Assembly: GCA_002914805.1 (NCBI GenBank) | Contig: JXTB01000083.1 | Coordinates: 976,251 to 1,040,250, forward strand | Source of the DNA: Parasponia andersonii | Taxonomy: Eukaryota > Streptophyta > Magnoliopsida > Rosales > Cannabaceae | Direction: 5' to 3' | Length of the DNA stretch: 64,000 nucleotides | In this document: positions 62,978 through 64,000 of the stretch, piece after piece | Layout: every line of letters begins with the position of its first letter | How positions within the stretch are numbered: position 1 is the stretch's first letter | Made by a program: the position numbers and the translations under genes | The notes under the pieces: generated by a model | Databases searched by the model: none | The model's input: the letters and a program-made list of their open reading frames with translations, nothing else | Told to the model about the DNA's origin: nothing

Positions 62978-63679
62978 AGTGGTCTTTTTTTTTTTTATTT
63001 AAACGATGCGGGCTTTGTCCCCTTTCTGTATGGACGACTTTTTTTTTTTTAAATAAATATTTTTCCTTCCATATATGCTCCTGCAAAATAGTGATAAGAA
63101 ACAATAGTAATTTTAACTAAGTAGTCAATCACAAGTAATCGATCAGTACGCTTTTAGTGATTTAAATCTGACTAACTTAAAACGAGTTCTAAGCGTTAGG
63201 ATAAGTTAGGTCGCTTAAGAAAACAGTTAATACGAGTGATGCAAACTCTTAACTATATTTCAAAAGTTCCATGTCAAAATAAAACATAGCAATATATCAC
63301 TTCGAACAACGAACATTTTGCTTAGTTACTTTTCTGTTTGAGGAGAGAAATTGCGTAATACGACATGCTGAGGCATGAAGCGAGGAGAAAATCCTAGGAT
63401 TTTAAGGAGATTCAGACGCGTCGATGAAGTGAGATTTAGACACTTCGACGATCTAAAACCCTGTCTCCTCTAAATGGACGTTTGCATAGTCCCTTAGCAA
63501 AACAAGTAGGAGATAACTCTGATCCCACTGCCCCCTGAGTTTTATGGTATCTGAAAACTGCCATAAAACTATAAATGAAGAATAGCCGAAGTAATAACCG
63601 AGTTGATGAAGTAATAGCCGAAGTATTATTGAATATTAATGAAGAAGATACAATAGGCTGTTGATGACATCATGAAGAA
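62978..63679. other. Spacer between the antisense gene and pol of the Tat element
   Basis: No coding signal on either strand. T/A runs near 62985-63050. Confidence 0.5.
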
Positions 63680-64000
63680 TCATTGATAATAACGACGAAG
63701 CTGTTCAGCATTCCAGGCATGCTCGACCTTTTGTCCACCAATGCGAGCTAAATTATATGTTCCAGGTCGAATGACATCATCAATAACATAAGGGCCTTCC
63801 CAAGAAGGACCAAACACACTAGCACCATGCTCTTTATTATTAAGTAGAACTCGTCGAAGGACAAAATCTCCAACTTCAAAATGTCTACCCTTGACTTTGG
63901 AATTATAATATCGAGCAGTGCGCCGTTGGTATGATGCAATTCGGAGCTGAGATTGTTCACGCCGCTCTTCTAAAAGATCGAGTTCAACTCTCAGCAATAT
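63680..64000 (-). CDS. Gypsy pol polyprotein, C-terminal end (partial)
   Basis: Open from the window edge to a stop at 63682-63680. RRTARYYNSKVKGRHFEVGD followed by FVLRRVL, then FGPSWEGPYVIDDVIRPGTY and WNAEQLRRYYQ, is the end of a gypsy integrase of the Tat group. It supports the minus-strand orientation of the element. No lesion is seen in this part; the N-terminal rest is outside the window. Confidence 0.88.
   Translation of the reverse strand: MLLRVELDLLEERREQSQLRIASYQRRTARYYNSKVKGRHFEVGDFVLRRVLLNNKEHGASVFGPSWEGPYVIDDVIRPGTYNLARIGGQKVEHAWNAEQLRRYYQ

Larger units (their letters stand above)
59160..64000 (-). mobile_element. Tat-type Ty3/gypsy retrotransposon, 3' part, runs off the window
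   Basis: On the minus strand: the end of pol (64000-63680), then a spacer, an oppositely oriented spliced gene (60819-62977, plus strand), the polypurine tract (about 59885-59867, GGAGCTGGGGGGCAAT) and the 3' LTR (59866 to about 59160). The extra antisense gene between pol and the 3' LTR is a known arrangement in plant Tat/Grande-type elements. The 5' part lies beyond the window. The element lies directly after the RBR pseudogene. Confidence 0.8.

Noticed and set aside
1..64000. tRNA and rRNA genes
   Set aside because: I looked for box A/B pairs with cloverleaf potential and for rRNA cores; only degraded SINE-like matches were found.

Overview
The window is AT-rich plant nuclear DNA, most likely from a eudicot. 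The evidence is two multi-exon genes with GT-AG introns encoding plant-type proteins, and several classes of plant transposon (Ty3/gypsy, Ty1/copia, CACTA and microsatellite-flanked MITEs). I cannot name the species. Only two genes look intact: a RED/IK-type splicing factor (SMU2-like, 7852-11837, 11 exons, 567 aa) and a FYVE plus SYLF domain protein (50340-52409, 4 coding exons, 480 aa). Almost everything else is transposon sequence or gene remnants.

Layout. 1-1700: MITEs and a minus-strand MATH-domain pseudogene. 1700-7700: AT-rich intergenic DNA with short tandem repeats and a SINE-like piece. 7852-11837: SMU2-like gene. 12851-13559: three MITE copies in a row. 13591-25706: a second MATH pseudogene, on the plus strand, split by a small TIR element that itself holds a 9.5-kb gypsy element (14407-23872, 5-bp target duplication TAACG), and split again by a solo LTR (24637-25595, target duplication AGTAG). 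27305-35539: a decayed 8.2-kb CACTA element with 3-bp target duplication AGG, a TNP2-type transposase and a second gene with a Ulp1-like region. 37033-41181: a copia (Tork/TNT1-like) element with one nonsense codon in gag and a 605-base assembly gap. 42700-45600: exon-like remnants of an unrecognised minus-strand gene, invaded by an internally deleted copia element (43588-45331). 45605-46110: LTR-like sequence. 50340-52409: FYVE/SYLF gene. 52720-54980: MITEs and GC-rich repeats. 57900-59154: RBR-type ubiquitin ligase pseudogene. 59160-64000: 3' part of a Tat-type gypsy element on the minus strand, carrying an extra spliced gene on the opposite strand.

The two intact genes have no evident functional link. 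The main story is repeated nested insertion into MATH and other genes, and decay by nonsense changes that mostly look like C-to-T transitions. The most distinctive signals are the (TA)n-flanked MITE family with at least seven copies, the antisense spliced gene of the Tat element, and the reconstructible order of insertions in the second MATH locus.
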